A stretch of 64,000 bases of DNA from an uncultured Pelagibacteraceae bacterium (lineage in GTDB: Bacteria; Pseudomonadota; Alphaproteobacteria; Pelagibacterales; Pelagibacteraceae). The stretch is taken from NCBI GenBank assembly GCA_902581445.1, contig CACHOG010000001.1, positions 1 through 64,000 on the forward strand, given 5' to 3'. Within the stretch, counting starts at the first letter, position 1, and the number at the start of each line of letters is the position of its first letter. The translations under genes were made by a program, and so were the position numbers. Positions 1-8,715 of the stretch are shown here, piece by piece. The notes beneath the pieces were generated by a model that was given only the letters and a program-made list of their open reading frames with translations, was not told where the DNA came from and ran no database searches.

Positions 1-1341
1 AAAGAAAAGTTTGGCAAAGATATTTATGAAAGCTGGCTAAGAAAAATTTCTTTTGAAGAGGAATTTAGTAATTATATATTATTATCTGTGACTACTCGAT
101 TTATTCGAGACTGGATTACCTCTAGATATTTAGATCAAATTTTGAACATTGTAAGATCTTACAAAACAGAGATTAATAGAATTGAATTATCCGTTAACGA
201 AGAGCAAAATAATAATGAAATAAAAAAAATAGATTATAAAAAACAGAGTGATACAAAAAATAATGTATCTTTTATTAAAGATTACGTTTTTCAATATAAT
301 CGCGTTGATCCCAACAAAAGTTTTGAAAATTTTCTGACTGGAAGTAGTAATAGACTAGCTTTTGAAGCCTCTAAGAAAGTATCATACAAAACCTCTCATT
401 ATAACCCTTTGTATATATATGGCGGTGTAGGGATGGGAAAAACTCACCTTCTAAATGCAATTGGCCTTAAGCTGAAAGAAGAAAGTAAAGTGATGCTCAT
501 TTCTGCTGAAAGATTTATGTATCAATTTGTAAAATCAATTAAATCCAATGAAATGGTAAAATTCAAAGATTATTTTAGAAATTCTGATGTATTTTTAATT
601 GATGATATTCAATTTATGAATGGCAAGGAAGCAATGCAAGAGGAGTTTTTTCATACCTTTAACGCTTTGTTTGAAAGAGGTTCTCAAATAATTATTTCTG
701 GTGACAGACCACCTAATAAATTAGCAAGAATTCAAGAAAGAATTAAGTCACGATTTTCAGGTGGATTAGTAATAGATATTCAGCCACCTGATTATGATTT
801 GAGATATAAAATTGTAAAATCAAAAACTGAAGAATTGAAAAATTATTATTCAAATCAAGTTAACATCCCAGAAGAAATACAGCTATTTTTGAGTAAAGAA
901 ATAAAAAACAGCATTAGGGAGCTAGTTGGAGCTTTAAACAGAATAGTCTCTTTTTCGAGAATTTATAATAAGACACCAAATATATCAGAAATAAAGATTG
1001 TATTGAAAGATTTGCTTAATTATTCTGAAAATAAGGTGACGGTTGACCTTATCCAATCTTTGGTTTGCAAACATTTTAAAATTTCGAAAACAGAAATGTT
1101 ATCATCCAGACGATCAAGATACCTAGTACGGCCACGACAAACTGCAATATATCTTGCAAAACTTTTGACATCTAAATCCTTACCTGAAATAGGTAGAGAC
1201 TTTTCAAATAGAGACCATACAACAGTTATACACTCAATAAAAACCATTGAAACATTAAAGAAAAACGATAATGATCTTTGTAATAGTATTGATACTTTAA
1301 AAAACCAAATCCTTTATAATAATCAAAATAATGAAATTTAA
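1..1341 (+). CDS. dnaA: Chromosomal replication initiator DnaA (5' end outside window)
   Basis: DnaA is the AAA+ ATPase that opens the replication origin. The reading frame is open from base 1, and bases 1-87 already encode domain I-like sequence (FGKDIYESWL), so the GTG at 88 is not the true start and the gene begins before the window. Seen in order: domain I remnant, a short polar linker, Walker A GGVGMGKTH (bases 421-447), Walker B LIDDIQF near 595-615, and the C-terminal DNA-binding signature DHTTVIHSI (1213-1239). The stop overlaps the dnaN start by 11 bases, so the two are probably co-transcribed. Identity is secure; only the N-terminus is missing. Confidence 0.97.
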   Translation, partial: KEKFGKDIYESWLRKISFEEEFSNYILLSVTTRFIRDWITSRYLDQILNIVRSYKTEINRIELSVNEEQNNNEIKKIDYKKQSDTKNNVSFIKDYVFQYNRVDPNKSFENFLTGSSNRLAFEASKKVSYKTSHYNPLYIYGGVGMGKTHLLNAIGLKLKEESKVMLISAERFMYQFVKSIKSNEMVKFKDYFRNSDVFLIDDIQFMNGKEAMQEEFFHTFNALFERGSQIIISGDRPPNKLARIQERIKSRFSGGLVIDIQPPDYDLRYKIVKSKTEELKNYYSNQVNIPEEIQLFLSKEIKNSIRELVGALNRIVSFSRIYNKTPNISEIKIVLKDLLNYSENKVTVDLIQSLVCKHFKISKTEMLSSRRSRYLVRPRQTAIYLAKLLTSKSLPEIGRDFSNRDHTTVIHSIKTIETLKKNDNDLCNSIDTLKNQILYNNQNNEI

Positions 1342-2443
1342 TATTAACCAAAACGATCTCCAACAATCGCTTGGATATTGTCAGGGTGTTATTGAAAAAA
1401 GAAGTACCCTTCCAATACTTTCAAATATACTTTTAGATGCAACTGGTTCAAAACTAAAAATTATTGCAACAGATCTGGATCTTATATTTATAAATGAAAT
1501 TAAAAATGTGGAGATACTTGAGGAAGGAAAAACAACAACTGTATCTTCTACTTTATATGATATAATAAGAAAGTTTAATTCTGGAAAAAAAATTAATTTT
1601 AATCAGACTGGTGAAAATAAAATTCAGCTAGAGTCTGAAAAATCTATTTTTAATCTTAATTGTTTATCAGCAAATGAGTTTCCAGTTACAGAAGAAAGTT
1701 TTACTGCTAATCCGTTATCTGTTAATTCAAAACAGCTATTAAAATTGTTGAATAAATGCAAATTTTCAGTTTCAAATGATGAAACAAGACATTACTTAAG
1801 TGGTATATACATTCATCAGACGCGTTTAGATGATAAAACATATCTGACAGCTGCAGCAACAGATAGCCATCGAATGTCAATTTCAAAGATATTATTAAAA
1901 GAGGAAATGCAATTTGATCCAATTATTCTACCTAAAAAAACAATATTTCAGTTAGTGAATTTACTGGAGGATTATGATGGAGAGGTAAAAGTTTCAAACG
2001 AAAAATCGAAAATAAAATTTGAAATGGAAAATAGTATATTAATCTCAAAATTAATTGACGGGAAGTTTCCAAATTATATTCAAGTAATTCCAAAAAATAA
2101 TAAAAAAAGACTTGAGATTGATCTAAAACTTTTTATGGATTCTGTCGATAGAGTCGCGTCTGTGTCATTGGATAAAAAAGATAGTGTAAAATTTATTCTA
2201 ACTAAAGATAAACTTAATTTATCTGTTAACAATACAAGCAGTGGTGATGGAAATGAAACTATCAATGTATCTTTTGATCATGAATTAAATATTAGTTTTA
2301 ATTCAAGGTACCTGATAGATATAGCATCACAGTTAGACGGAGATAAAATTGAGTTGTATTTAAATGAAACTGGGTCCCCAGCCCTTATTAAAGACCCATC
2401 AGATTTTGACAGCATATATGTTGTTATGCCGATGAAGGGTTAG
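1331..2443 (+). CDS. dnaN: DNA polymerase III subunit beta (sliding clamp)
   Basis: The beta clamp encircles DNA and tethers the replicase. The product is 370 residues, the usual length. It begins with the family pattern MKFNINQNDLQQSLGYCQGV, followed by KRSTLPILSNILL, and ends in VVMPMKG, matching the conserved clamp C-terminus. The ATG lies inside the end of dnaA, which suggests coupled translation. No recF follows: the next gene, plsC, converges and overlaps the dnaN 3' end by 20 bases, leaving no room for a separate terminator. Confidence 0.97.
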   Translation: MKFNINQNDLQQSLGYCQGVIEKRSTLPILSNILLDATGSKLKIIATDLDLIFINEIKNVEILEEGKTTTVSSTLYDIIRKFNSGKKINFNQTGENKIQLESEKSIFNLNCLSANEFPVTEESFTANPLSVNSKQLLKLLNKCKFSVSNDETRHYLSGIYIHQTRLDDKTYLTAAATDSHRMSISKILLKEEMQFDPIILPKKTIFQLVNLLEDYDGEVKVSNEKSKIKFEMENSILISKLIDGKFPNYIQVIPKNNKKRLEIDLKLFMDSVDRVASVSLDKKDSVKFILTKDKLNLSVNNTSSGDGNETINVSFDHELNISFNSRYLIDIASQLDGDKIELYLNETGSPALIKDPSDFDSIYVVMPMKG

Positions 2444-3134
2444 AAGTTTTATTTAAAACCTCATACATTGCACTTTGCAATGAATCTAAAAATTCTTTAC
2501 TTTCAAGACCTGGTTTTATTGGTTTAAGAATTGTTATGGTTATGTTCTTATTTTTTTTTAATTCTCCATTCTTGGGCCACATCTCTCCAGAATTAATTGT
2601 AACTGGTAAACAATTTATGTTTAATTCATTATAAATTCTGGCTACTCCTTTTTTAAAATTTGGTCTTTCATACGGTTCTGTTCTAGTTCCCTGAGGAAAT
2701 ATAACTATAGGTCTATTATCTTTAGAAGAAATTTTTATTTCATCTAGAAGCTTAATTTTTTCTTTGGATATTTTATTTCTTTCTACTGCAATTGATCCAA
2801 TTTTTTTTAAGTACCAACCAAAAATTGGAATTTTAATTAGTTCTTTTTTTAATATAAATTTTGGACCTTTAAAAATTGCTTGCAAATAAAACGTCTCAAA
2901 AGCTGATTGATGAGTACATGCTATAAAAAACTTTTCATTGCCTAAAATATTCTCTTCACCTACAATTTTTATATTAGCAGAAAGAAAAAATTTTACACAA
3001 AATTTTGACCAGTGTCCCAATATTTTTCCACCAAAAATAGAAATATTTCTTGGCATTATTAGAGCTGGTATAAATGTAATTAAGACTAGAACTACACCAC
3101 TATAAAAAATTATTGGAAAAATTTTTTTTGACAT
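2424..3134 (-). CDS. plsC: 1-acyl-sn-glycerol-3-phosphate acyltransferase (PlsC family)
   Basis: PlsC-type enzymes acylate lysophosphatidic acid to phosphatidic acid at the inner membrane. The 236-residue protein has a hydrophobic N-terminal segment (about 6-27), the catalytic block HQSAFE at 75-80 (the alphaproteobacterial H-Q-S variant of HX4D, here with Glu in the last position) and the substrate-binding block FPQGTRTEP at 146-154. It is last in the argH-lptM-lysA-plsC series, 16 bases after lysA. A paralogue acting on another lysolipid or ornithine lipid cannot be excluded. Confidence 0.88.
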   Translation of the reverse strand: MSKKIFPIIFYSGVVLVLITFIPALIMPRNISIFGGKILGHWSKFCVKFFLSANIKIVGEENILGNEKFFIACTHQSAFETFYLQAIFKGPKFILKKELIKIPIFGWYLKKIGSIAVERNKISKEKIKLLDEIKISSKDNRPIVIFPQGTRTEPYERPNFKKGVARIYNELNINCLPVTINSGEMWPKNGELKKNKNITITILKPIKPGLESKEFLDSLQSAMYEVLNKTSNPSSA

Positions 3135-3150
3135 CGAATAAAATTATCTA

Positions 3151-4365
3151 TTAAATAATATTAACTAACTTTTGCCTCTTAAGAATTACTTTTGATGATT
3201 TATTTTCTATCATTATCTCGGATGCTTTAGGTCTTAAGTTGTAATTTGAGGACAAAGACATTCCATAAGCTCCAACATCACAAATAGCAACATAATCTTT
3301 TTCATTAAGTTGTTGAAAATCTTTAACTGATAAAAATTTGTCAGTTGTTTCACAGACTGGACCTACGAAATCATGTATAGTTTTATTTTTTTTACTCCTT
3401 TTAATTAGAGGAATAATATTATGATACGAACCATACAGAGCTGGCCTCATTAAGTCATTCATTGCTGCATCTAAGATTATAAATCGTTTTTTTTCAGTAT
3501 TCTTTATATAAATTATTTGAGCAAATAAGACTGCACAATTTGCAATTATTGATCTACCAGGCTCAAAAATAATTTTTACATCATGCCTTTTTAAAAACTT
3601 TTTTATGATTGCACTATATTTTTGGTAATTAAAAGACTTGGTTTTTTTTTGGTATTGGACACCCATTCCACCACCTAAATCTATATAATCAAATACATGT
3701 TGAGATTTTTTAATAATTTTGTCTAAAACATTTATCATTTTCGAATATGGCTTATAATCTGTAATTTGGCTACCTATATGCACACTTAAGCATTTCACTT
3801 TAACAAACCTTGAAAATTTAAAATTATTTAAAATATCTAAAAAAGGTTTTTCAGTTAAACCAAATTTATCCTCGCGCTTACCGGTTGAAATTTTTCTTAA
3901 TGTTTTTGCATCAATATTAGGATTTAGTCTAATACCAATATGTACGACAGTTTTTTTTAATTTCGCTAATCTTTCAATCTCAAAGATTTCGCTTTCTGTT
4001 TCTGCGTTTATAAGTAAAATTTTTTTTTCAATAGCAAACTTTAATTCATCTGTTTTTTTTCCAACTCCTGAGAAAACAATTTTTTTTGGTGATATTCCAG
4101 CTTTAAGAGCTTGCATCATTTCTCCTTTTGAAACGACATCAGCTCCCATTCCCATTTTTTTTACTTCTTTTAAAATTTGGAGATTACTATTTGATTTTAC
4201 CGAAAAGCATAACAATGGATTAATAGAACTAAAACTTTTTTGAAAATTCCTGATATTATTTTTAAGTTTTCTTAGTGAGTAGCAATAAGTTGGAGTGCCG
4301 AATTTTTTAACTATCTTAGACCCTTCAACTTTTTCGATAAAAAGTTTGTTTTTTTTAAAATACAT
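3151..4365 (-). CDS. lysA: Diaminopimelate decarboxylase
   Basis: LysA is a PLP enzyme that decarboxylates meso-diaminopimelate to L-lysine, the last step of lysine synthesis. The 404-residue product shows the PLP-lysine block FSVKSNS (Lys57), SVHIGSQ (194-200), the glycine-rich phosphate loop GGGMG (231-235), FEPGRS (267-272) and a C-terminal CDVGAYGMS segment. The start ATG shares one base with the stop of the upstream lipoprotein gene (TAATG), indicating translational coupling. dapD and dapE of the same pathway lie at 55-57 kb. Confidence 0.95.
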   Translation of the reverse strand: MYFKKNKLFIEKVEGSKIVKKFGTPTYCYSLRKLKNNIRNFQKSFSSINPLLCFSVKSNSNLQILKEVKKMGMGADVVSKGEMMQALKAGISPKKIVFSGVGKKTDELKFAIEKKILLINAETESEIFEIERLAKLKKTVVHIGIRLNPNIDAKTLRKISTGKREDKFGLTEKPFLDILNNFKFSRFVKVKCLSVHIGSQITDYKPYSKMINVLDKIIKKSQHVFDYIDLGGGMGVQYQKKTKSFNYQKYSAIIKKFLKRHDVKIIFEPGRSIIANCAVLFAQIIYIKNTEKKRFIILDAAMNDLMRPALYGSYHNIIPLIKRSKKNKTIHDFVGPVCETTDKFLSVKDFQQLNEKDYVAICDVGAYGMSLSSNYNLRPKASEIMIENKSSKVILKRQKLVNII

Positions 4366-4484
4366 TAAATTAATTTAATTATTTTTAAATTTTTTTTTTG
4401 ACCTTGATACTCAGGATCGCCTTTCTTTCCACAAGAAAAAAAAATTATTGAGCAAACTAAAATTAAAAATATTTTTTTAAACAT
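4365..4484 (-). CDS. lptM: Small lipoprotein, LptM/YifL family
   Basis: A 39-residue ORF. It begins MFKKIFLILV, has a hydrophobic stretch to residue 16, then a lipobox ending FFSCGKKGDPEYQ with the lipidated Cys at 18. The C-G-x-K-G-x-P-x-Y pattern directly after the Cys is the hallmark of LptM (YifL), which in enterobacteria helps LptD assemble in the outer membrane. Its place between argH and lysA is typical of proteobacteria. It overlaps the argH 3' end by 8 bases, and its TAA shares one base with the lysA ATG. The tail after the motif is only about 13 residues, rich in Lys and Ile, shorter than many homologues. Confidence 0.85.
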   Translation of the reverse strand: MFKKIFLILVCSIIFFSCGKKGDPEYQGQKKNLKIIKLI

Positions 4485-5868
4485 GTTTTTTATATTTTTT
4501 TATCATTTTCTTTATATTTTCAAAAGAGGTTCCACCATAGGATTTTTTTGATTTTACTGAATTTTCTATGTTTAATAATTTTAATGCATCCTCATTTAGT
4601 TTTTTATCAACAAACTTGATTTCATTGATCGTAAGTTGATTAAGTGTTTTCCCTTTTTTTTCAGCTAAGTTAACTATTTTTGATGTTATTAAATATGCTT
4701 TCCGAAATGGATATTTATATTCTCGAACAATATAATCAGCAAGATCTGTAGCAGTTGTGTAACCTGTTTCTGCTAATTTTATCATTTTTTTTTTGTTTAT
4801 TATAAAGTTATTTAAAATTTCCCTCATCAATTGTAAAGATATCTTGATTTGATCAAAAGATTTGAAAGCTAATTCCTTGTCATCCTGTAGATCTTTAAAA
4901 TAGGATAATGGCAAGCCTTTGAGAATAGTAAGCATTGAAAATAAGTTTCCATAAACATTTCCTGTTTTGCCTCTTAAGTATTCAAGTGTATCTGGGTTTT
5001 TCTTTTGGGGCATTATTGAGGATCCTGTAACAACTTTATCTTTTAATTTAATTAAATCGAAAGCATCAGAATTCCATAAAATGAATTCTTCTGCAAATCT
5101 CGATATATGATTTGAGCAAACTGAAATAGAATATAAAAAATCTAAAACGAAGTCTCTATCTGAAACTGTATCAATTGAATTGCCTGTTGGATTTTTAAAT
5201 TTTAATTTATTTGTTGTATACTGTCTATCTATATCAAAGCTTGTCCCAGCTACAGCAGCTACGCCCAATGGGTTTTCCAACAATTGATCTTTATTATTTA
5301 TAAACCTTTTTCTATCTCTATTTAACATCTCCACATATGCAAGAATGTAATGAGCAAAAGAGATTGGTTGAGCATTTTTTAAATGAGTAAAGCTAGGCAT
5401 TATAGTAAATATATTTTTTTCAGCTATTTTGATTATTAAGTTTATAGTAGTATTAATTTCTTTGATAATATCCTCTGAAGCTTCCATCATCCAAAGTTTA
5501 AAATCAACTAATACTTGATCATTTCTTGATCTTGCTGTGTGAATAAATCCAGCATCTTCTCCTACTAATTCAAATAATCTTTTTTCTATACTCATATGAA
5601 TATCTTCAGCTTGATTGTTAAAAGTAAATTTTTTCCTACTTATTTCATTAAAAATTTTCTTTAACCCCCAAACAATTTTGTTCTTAACCTGCAAAGGAAT
5701 AATTTTTTTTTTAAACAACATCTCAACATGGACTGTTGAAGCTTTAATGTCCTGTTTATAAAGTCTTTTATCTATATTTAAAGAACTACCTACTTTTGTA
5801 AATAAATTAGAGCTTTTTTTTTTAATTCTGGTGCTCCAAACTGGTTTATTGTTTTTATTTTTACTCAT
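4477..5868 (-). CDS. argH: Argininosuccinate lyase
   Basis: ArgH splits argininosuccinate into arginine and fumarate. The fumarase/aspartase-superfamily signature GSSIMPQKKNPD lies at about residues 282-293, with HTARSRNDQV near 110 and the TH of the active site near 162. I chose the ATG at 5868 (463 residues); the frame could start three codons earlier at a TTG (5877), only 14 bases from the divergent tlpA-like start. First gene of the minus-strand set argH-lptM-lysA-plsC. Confidence 0.95.
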   Translation of the reverse strand: MSKNKNNKPVWSTRIKKKSSNLFTKVGSSLNIDKRLYKQDIKASTVHVEMLFKKKIIPLQVKNKIVWGLKKIFNEISRKKFTFNNQAEDIHMSIEKRLFELVGEDAGFIHTARSRNDQVLVDFKLWMMEASEDIIKEINTTINLIIKIAEKNIFTIMPSFTHLKNAQPISFAHYILAYVEMLNRDRKRFINNKDQLLENPLGVAAVAGTSFDIDRQYTTNKLKFKNPTGNSIDTVSDRDFVLDFLYSISVCSNHISRFAEEFILWNSDAFDLIKLKDKVVTGSSIMPQKKNPDTLEYLRGKTGNVYGNLFSMLTILKGLPLSYFKDLQDDKELAFKSFDQIKISLQLMREILNNFIINKKKMIKLAETGYTTATDLADYIVREYKYPFRKAYLITSKIVNLAEKKGKTLNQLTINEIKFVDKKLNEDALKLLNIENSVKSKKSYGGTSFENIKKMIKKYKKHV

Positions 5869-5891
5869 AATATGCAACTATACATTTTAGA

Positions 5892-6422
5892 ATGAGATTA
5901 TTAAGCTTAAAATTATTTTTGTTATTTATATATTTATTATTTCCAGCAATTTCTAGTGCGGATCAAAAACTAGATATAAAAAATCTTAAAATTCATAAAG
6001 ATCCGAAGAATGTTATTGATATAGTCTTTAGAAATCAAGAAGATTTGACTGTTTCACTTGAGGATTTTAAAGATAAGTTAGTTGTTATAAATTTTTGGGC
6101 TACTTGGTGCGCCCCGTGTAGAGAGGAGATGCCATCTTTAGACCTTCTTCAATCAAATAAAAAAATGAAAAATTTAATTATCCTTCCCATAAATGTAGGA
6201 AAAGAAAACGTTGATAAGGCAAAGAAATTCTTTAAGGATTTAAAAATTAAAAATCTAAAAATTTATTATGATGATTCAGTTAAACTTGCTAACAATTTCT
6301 CTTTAATAGGACTTCCAACGACTATTCTAATTAACAAAAATGGAAAAGAGTTTGCTAGAATTTTAGGCTCTATAGATTTTGAGGATAAAGAATTTATTGA
6401 ATGGCTTTCAACTTATGATTAA
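5892..6422 (+). CDS. TlpA-type periplasmic thioredoxin-like protein
   Basis: Probable secreted thiol-disulfide reductant. The 176-residue product has a signal peptide or N-terminal anchor (hydrophobic 5-20, then ISSADQ) and a thioredoxin fold of the TlpA/ResA type with active site WATWCAPC (Cys73, Cys76). A cis-Pro segment, GLPTT, lies further on. TlpA relatives reduce disulfides during cytochrome c or cytochrome oxidase maturation; the exact partner here is not visible. It is divergent from argH with 23 bases between starts. The downstream esterase gene begins 5 bases after its stop. Confidence 0.87.
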   Translation: MRLLSLKLFLLFIYLLFPAISSADQKLDIKNLKIHKDPKNVIDIVFRNQEDLTVSLEDFKDKLVVINFWATWCAPCREEMPSLDLLQSNKKMKNLIILPINVGKENVDKAKKFFKDLKIKNLKIYYDDSVKLANNFSLIGLPTTILINKNGKEFARILGSIDFEDKEFIEWLSTYD

Positions 6423-6427
6423 TTTGT

Positions 6428-7078
6428 ATGGAATTTGTTTTAAACTCTAAAATTATTGAGTCTGAAAAGAAAGATAAAATAAAAAATGCCGTAATATTAC
6501 TCCACGGATATGGAGGTGATGGTGCAGATATAAGTTCAATTGCATATACTTGGAGACGCTTCATTGATGATACAATATTTTTATGCCCCGATGGACATCA
6601 GACATGTAAATTAAACCCAAATGGATTTCAATGGTTCGATTTAAGTATAGATGATCAGAATTATGTTGTTTCTGAAGTAAAAAAAGCTGAAAAAATTCTA
6701 ATAGAGTATATAGAACAAATTAAAAAAAAATATAACTTAGACAATTCTCAAATAATCCTATCAGGATTTAGCCAAGGTTGTATGATGTCAATTAATTTAG
6801 GTTTAGTTTGTTATAAAAGTTTTAAATCAGTTATTGGATTTTCTGGAAAAATAATTGATAAGAATGATTTAAAAAAAAGAATTATCTCAAAGACAGACAT
6901 GTTGCTGTTTCATGGTGACGCAGATGAAGTAGTGCCCCCATCAAACTTATTAGAGGCTAAAGACTTTTTAGAGAGAAATAAAATTAAAGTACATGTTAAT
7001 ATGATAAAAAATTGCTCACATCACATACCTATTGAAGCAATGAGCTTGGCATTAAACTATATAAAAAAAATTATATAA
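6428..7078 (+). CDS. Carboxylesterase / phospholipase-type alpha/beta hydrolase
   Basis: Serine hydrolase of the YpfH/carboxylesterase type (216 residues). Seen: oxyanion-hole segment LHGYGGDG (25-32), nucleophile elbow GFSQG with Ser115, acid FHGDADEVVP (Asp164 or Asp166) and catalytic His near 198-199 (CSHHIP). This order and length match cytosolic phospholipase/carboxylesterases; the natural substrate cannot be read from sequence. It follows the TlpA-like gene by 5 bases, so the two are likely co-transcribed. Confidence 0.85.
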   Translation: MEFVLNSKIIESEKKDKIKNAVILLHGYGGDGADISSIAYTWRRFIDDTIFLCPDGHQTCKLNPNGFQWFDLSIDDQNYVVSEVKKAEKILIEYIEQIKKKYNLDNSQIILSGFSQGCMMSINLGLVCYKSFKSVIGFSGKIIDKNDLKKRIISKTDMLLFHGDADEVVPPSNLLEAKDFLERNKIKVHVNMIKNCSHHIPIEAMSLALNYIKKII

Positions 7079-7079
7079 A

Positions 7080-7120
7080 AAATTTAATAATTTGATTGAT
7101 AATATTGATTATTAAAATTT
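7080..7120. repeat. AT-only inverted repeat after the esterase gene
   Basis: Arms AAATTTAATAA (7080-7090) and TTATT-a-AAATTT (7109-7120) can form an 11-bp stem with one bulged A. It sits between the esterase stop and the HNH gene start, without a following T-run. It may be a weak terminator or processing hairpin, or just base composition. Confidence 0.3.
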
Positions 7121-7139
7121 AATAAGTTATTCTAATATC

Positions 7140-7706
7140 ATGACTTTTATTGACACGAATACATCTCTCGATAATTGCCCTGCATTAGTTCTAAATGCAG
7201 ACTATAGACCTTTAAGTTATTATCCTTTATCTTTGTGGAGCTGGCAAGACTCTGTAAAATCGGTTTTTTTAGACAGAGTATCAATAGTAAATTATTACGA
7301 CAGAATAGTTCATAGTCCCTCATTCAGCATGAAGCTTCCAAGTGTGATTGCGTTAAAAAGTTACATTAAACCAATTTCGAACCCAAATTTCACCCGATTT
7401 AACGTGTTCCTTAGAGATAAATTCAGTTGTCAATATTGTGGTAGCAAAAAAGAACTTACCTTTGATCATTTACTTCCAAGATCCAAAGGAGGAAAAACTG
7501 ACTGGGATAATGTTGTAACAGCTTGTTCAAGTTGTAATGTAAAAAAAGGCGGAAGATTATTAAATAAATCTGGAATGACCCTCAACCAGGTGCCGTACCA
7601 ACCTACAACTGAAGACCTTCATCGAAATGGAAAACATTTTCCCCCAAATTTTCTTCACAAAACTTGGATTGATTATCTATATTGGGACGTTGAACTAGAG
7701 GCTTAA
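7140..7706 (+). CDS. HNH endonuclease family protein
   Basis: A 188-residue protein with a C-terminal HNH nuclease fold: zinc-like pairs C97-x2-C100 (CQYCG) and C129-x2-C132 (CSSC), the catalytic FDHLLPRSKGG segment (Asp109-His110) and the downstream Asn (DWDN). The N-terminal 80 residues (ALVLNADYRPLSYYPLSLWS) match a solitary HNH family common in alphaproteobacteria, usually chromosomal and not tied to a phage or restriction system. Biological role unknown. It abuts the convergent coq7 gene with no gap. Confidence 0.88.
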   Translation: MTFIDTNTSLDNCPALVLNADYRPLSYYPLSLWSWQDSVKSVFLDRVSIVNYYDRIVHSPSFSMKLPSVIALKSYIKPISNPNFTRFNVFLRDKFSCQYCGSKKELTFDHLLPRSKGGKTDWDNVVTACSSCNVKKGGRLLNKSGMTLNQVPYQPTTEDLHRNGKHFPPNFLHKTWIDYLYWDVELEA

Positions 7707-8240
7707 CTAAATTTTTTCTGAAACACGAATAGCTATTTTAGATCCAGTTTTTACAATTTTATCAAATAAAGAGTAAATACCATCCTTAGATGCACCCTTT
7801 TCATAAGCTATATCTTTATGATGCAGTTCATCCTCTCTAAACTTTATAATTTTTTCTTTAAGCTCTTTCTCATCTAACTCAATTTGGTCAATTTGATTTT
7901 GGTAGTGTTCATCTATCACTTCTTCAACTGAGGCTGTGCATAGCATGGCTGCCTTTTTTCCTAATAAAGTTGATCCGAAACCTAAACCAACACCGAGTAA
8001 ATCCCATAATGGTAAAAATTTTGTAGGCTTGATATTTCTTTTTCTTATTTCTTGCTCAAAATAATTTGCATGTTCTCTTTCATGCTCTTTCATTTCTTCA
8101 ATTGTTTTTTTTAGTTCATCGTCTTTAACAAATGTATTTAAAGCTAATAATTGCCCTTCATAGATTTTAATTGCACCTCTTTCCCCAGCGTGATCAACTC
8201 TAATGAATTCTTCAATTTTTTTTTTATCACTTTTTTTCAT
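7707..8240 (-). CDS. coq7: Demethoxyubiquinone hydroxylase (Coq7 family)
   Basis: Coq7 is a membrane-associated di-iron monooxygenase that hydroxylates demethoxyubiquinol in ubiquinone synthesis. The 177-residue product has the ferritin-like four-helix ligand pattern: HAGERGA (Glu20), the HEREHANYF segment (about 53-61), EEVIDEHY and EDELHHKD near 150-157. The short N-terminus fits the bacterial form. Its start overlaps dsbB by 14 bases, and it is the last gene of yqaA-like-dsbB-coq7. Confidence 0.92.
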   Translation of the reverse strand: MKKSDKKKIEEFIRVDHAGERGAIKIYEGQLLALNTFVKDDELKKTIEEMKEHEREHANYFEQEIRKRNIKPTKFLPLWDLLGVGLGFGSTLLGKKAAMLCTASVEEVIDEHYQNQIDQIELDEKELKEKIIKFREDELHHKDIAYEKGASKDGIYSLFDKIVKTGSKIAIRVSEKI

Positions 8241-8715
8241 ATCTAAAAAATATTAACAGGGTTATAATCGTTAAAAACGCAGAAATAAAAGTATTTATTG
8301 TAGCAAGTGATATACCAAAAATAGCAAAAGTGACATCTTTACAGCTAATTACTTTATTTTTTAATTGTTTCAGAATCTCACTTTTGTCTGTGATACTAGC
8401 ATCAATATTGTTTCCACATACAAATGACTCAGAAATTAAACCGCGCTCAATTCCAACATGATAAATAGCAAGCAACGACCCTGCCAAAAATATTAAACTC
8501 AAAATTAAGAAAGACATTTTTTCCAAATTTTTGAAAATTATAACTAAGACTATTAATATAATTGTACCAATATATGGAAGCCTTTGTAACAAACAAAGAT
8601 TACATGGTTTGTGACCTAAAATATACTCAACATAAAATGCAAATAAAATCGAAAAAACGGAAAAGATTAATATTAAGTTTAATACAGTTTTGTACTTTAA
8701 TGGTCTCATTGTCAT
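8227..8715 (-). CDS. dsbB: Disulfide bond formation protein DsbB family
   Basis: DsbB reoxidises DsbA with quinone in the inner membrane. The 162-residue protein has four predicted membrane segments, the first-loop CxxC as CNLC (Cys38, Cys41) followed by LLQRLPY, and a second periplasmic cysteine pair Cys100/Cys125. The final helix runs into the coq7 start. Its ATG overlaps the upstream stop by 4 bases. Proximity to a ubiquinone-synthesis gene is consistent with quinone use but is not proof. Confidence 0.88.
   Translation of the reverse strand: MTMRPLKYKTVLNLILIFSVFSILFAFYVEYILGHKPCNLCLLQRLPYIGTIILIVLVIIFKNLEKMSFLILSLIFLAGSLLAIYHVGIERGLISESFVCGNNIDASITDKSEILKQLKNKVISCKDVTFAIFGISLATINTFISAFLTIITLLIFFRYEKK

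Noticed and set aside
88..1341. GTG at 88 as the dnaA start
   Set aside because: The frame is open to base 1 and encodes DnaA domain I sequence upstream, so the gene is simply cut by the window edge.
7140..7706. HNH gene as a sign of a restriction, phage or homing element
   Set aside because: No methylase, terminase, intron or repeat nearby; the N-terminal half fits a stable chromosomal alphaproteobacterial family.
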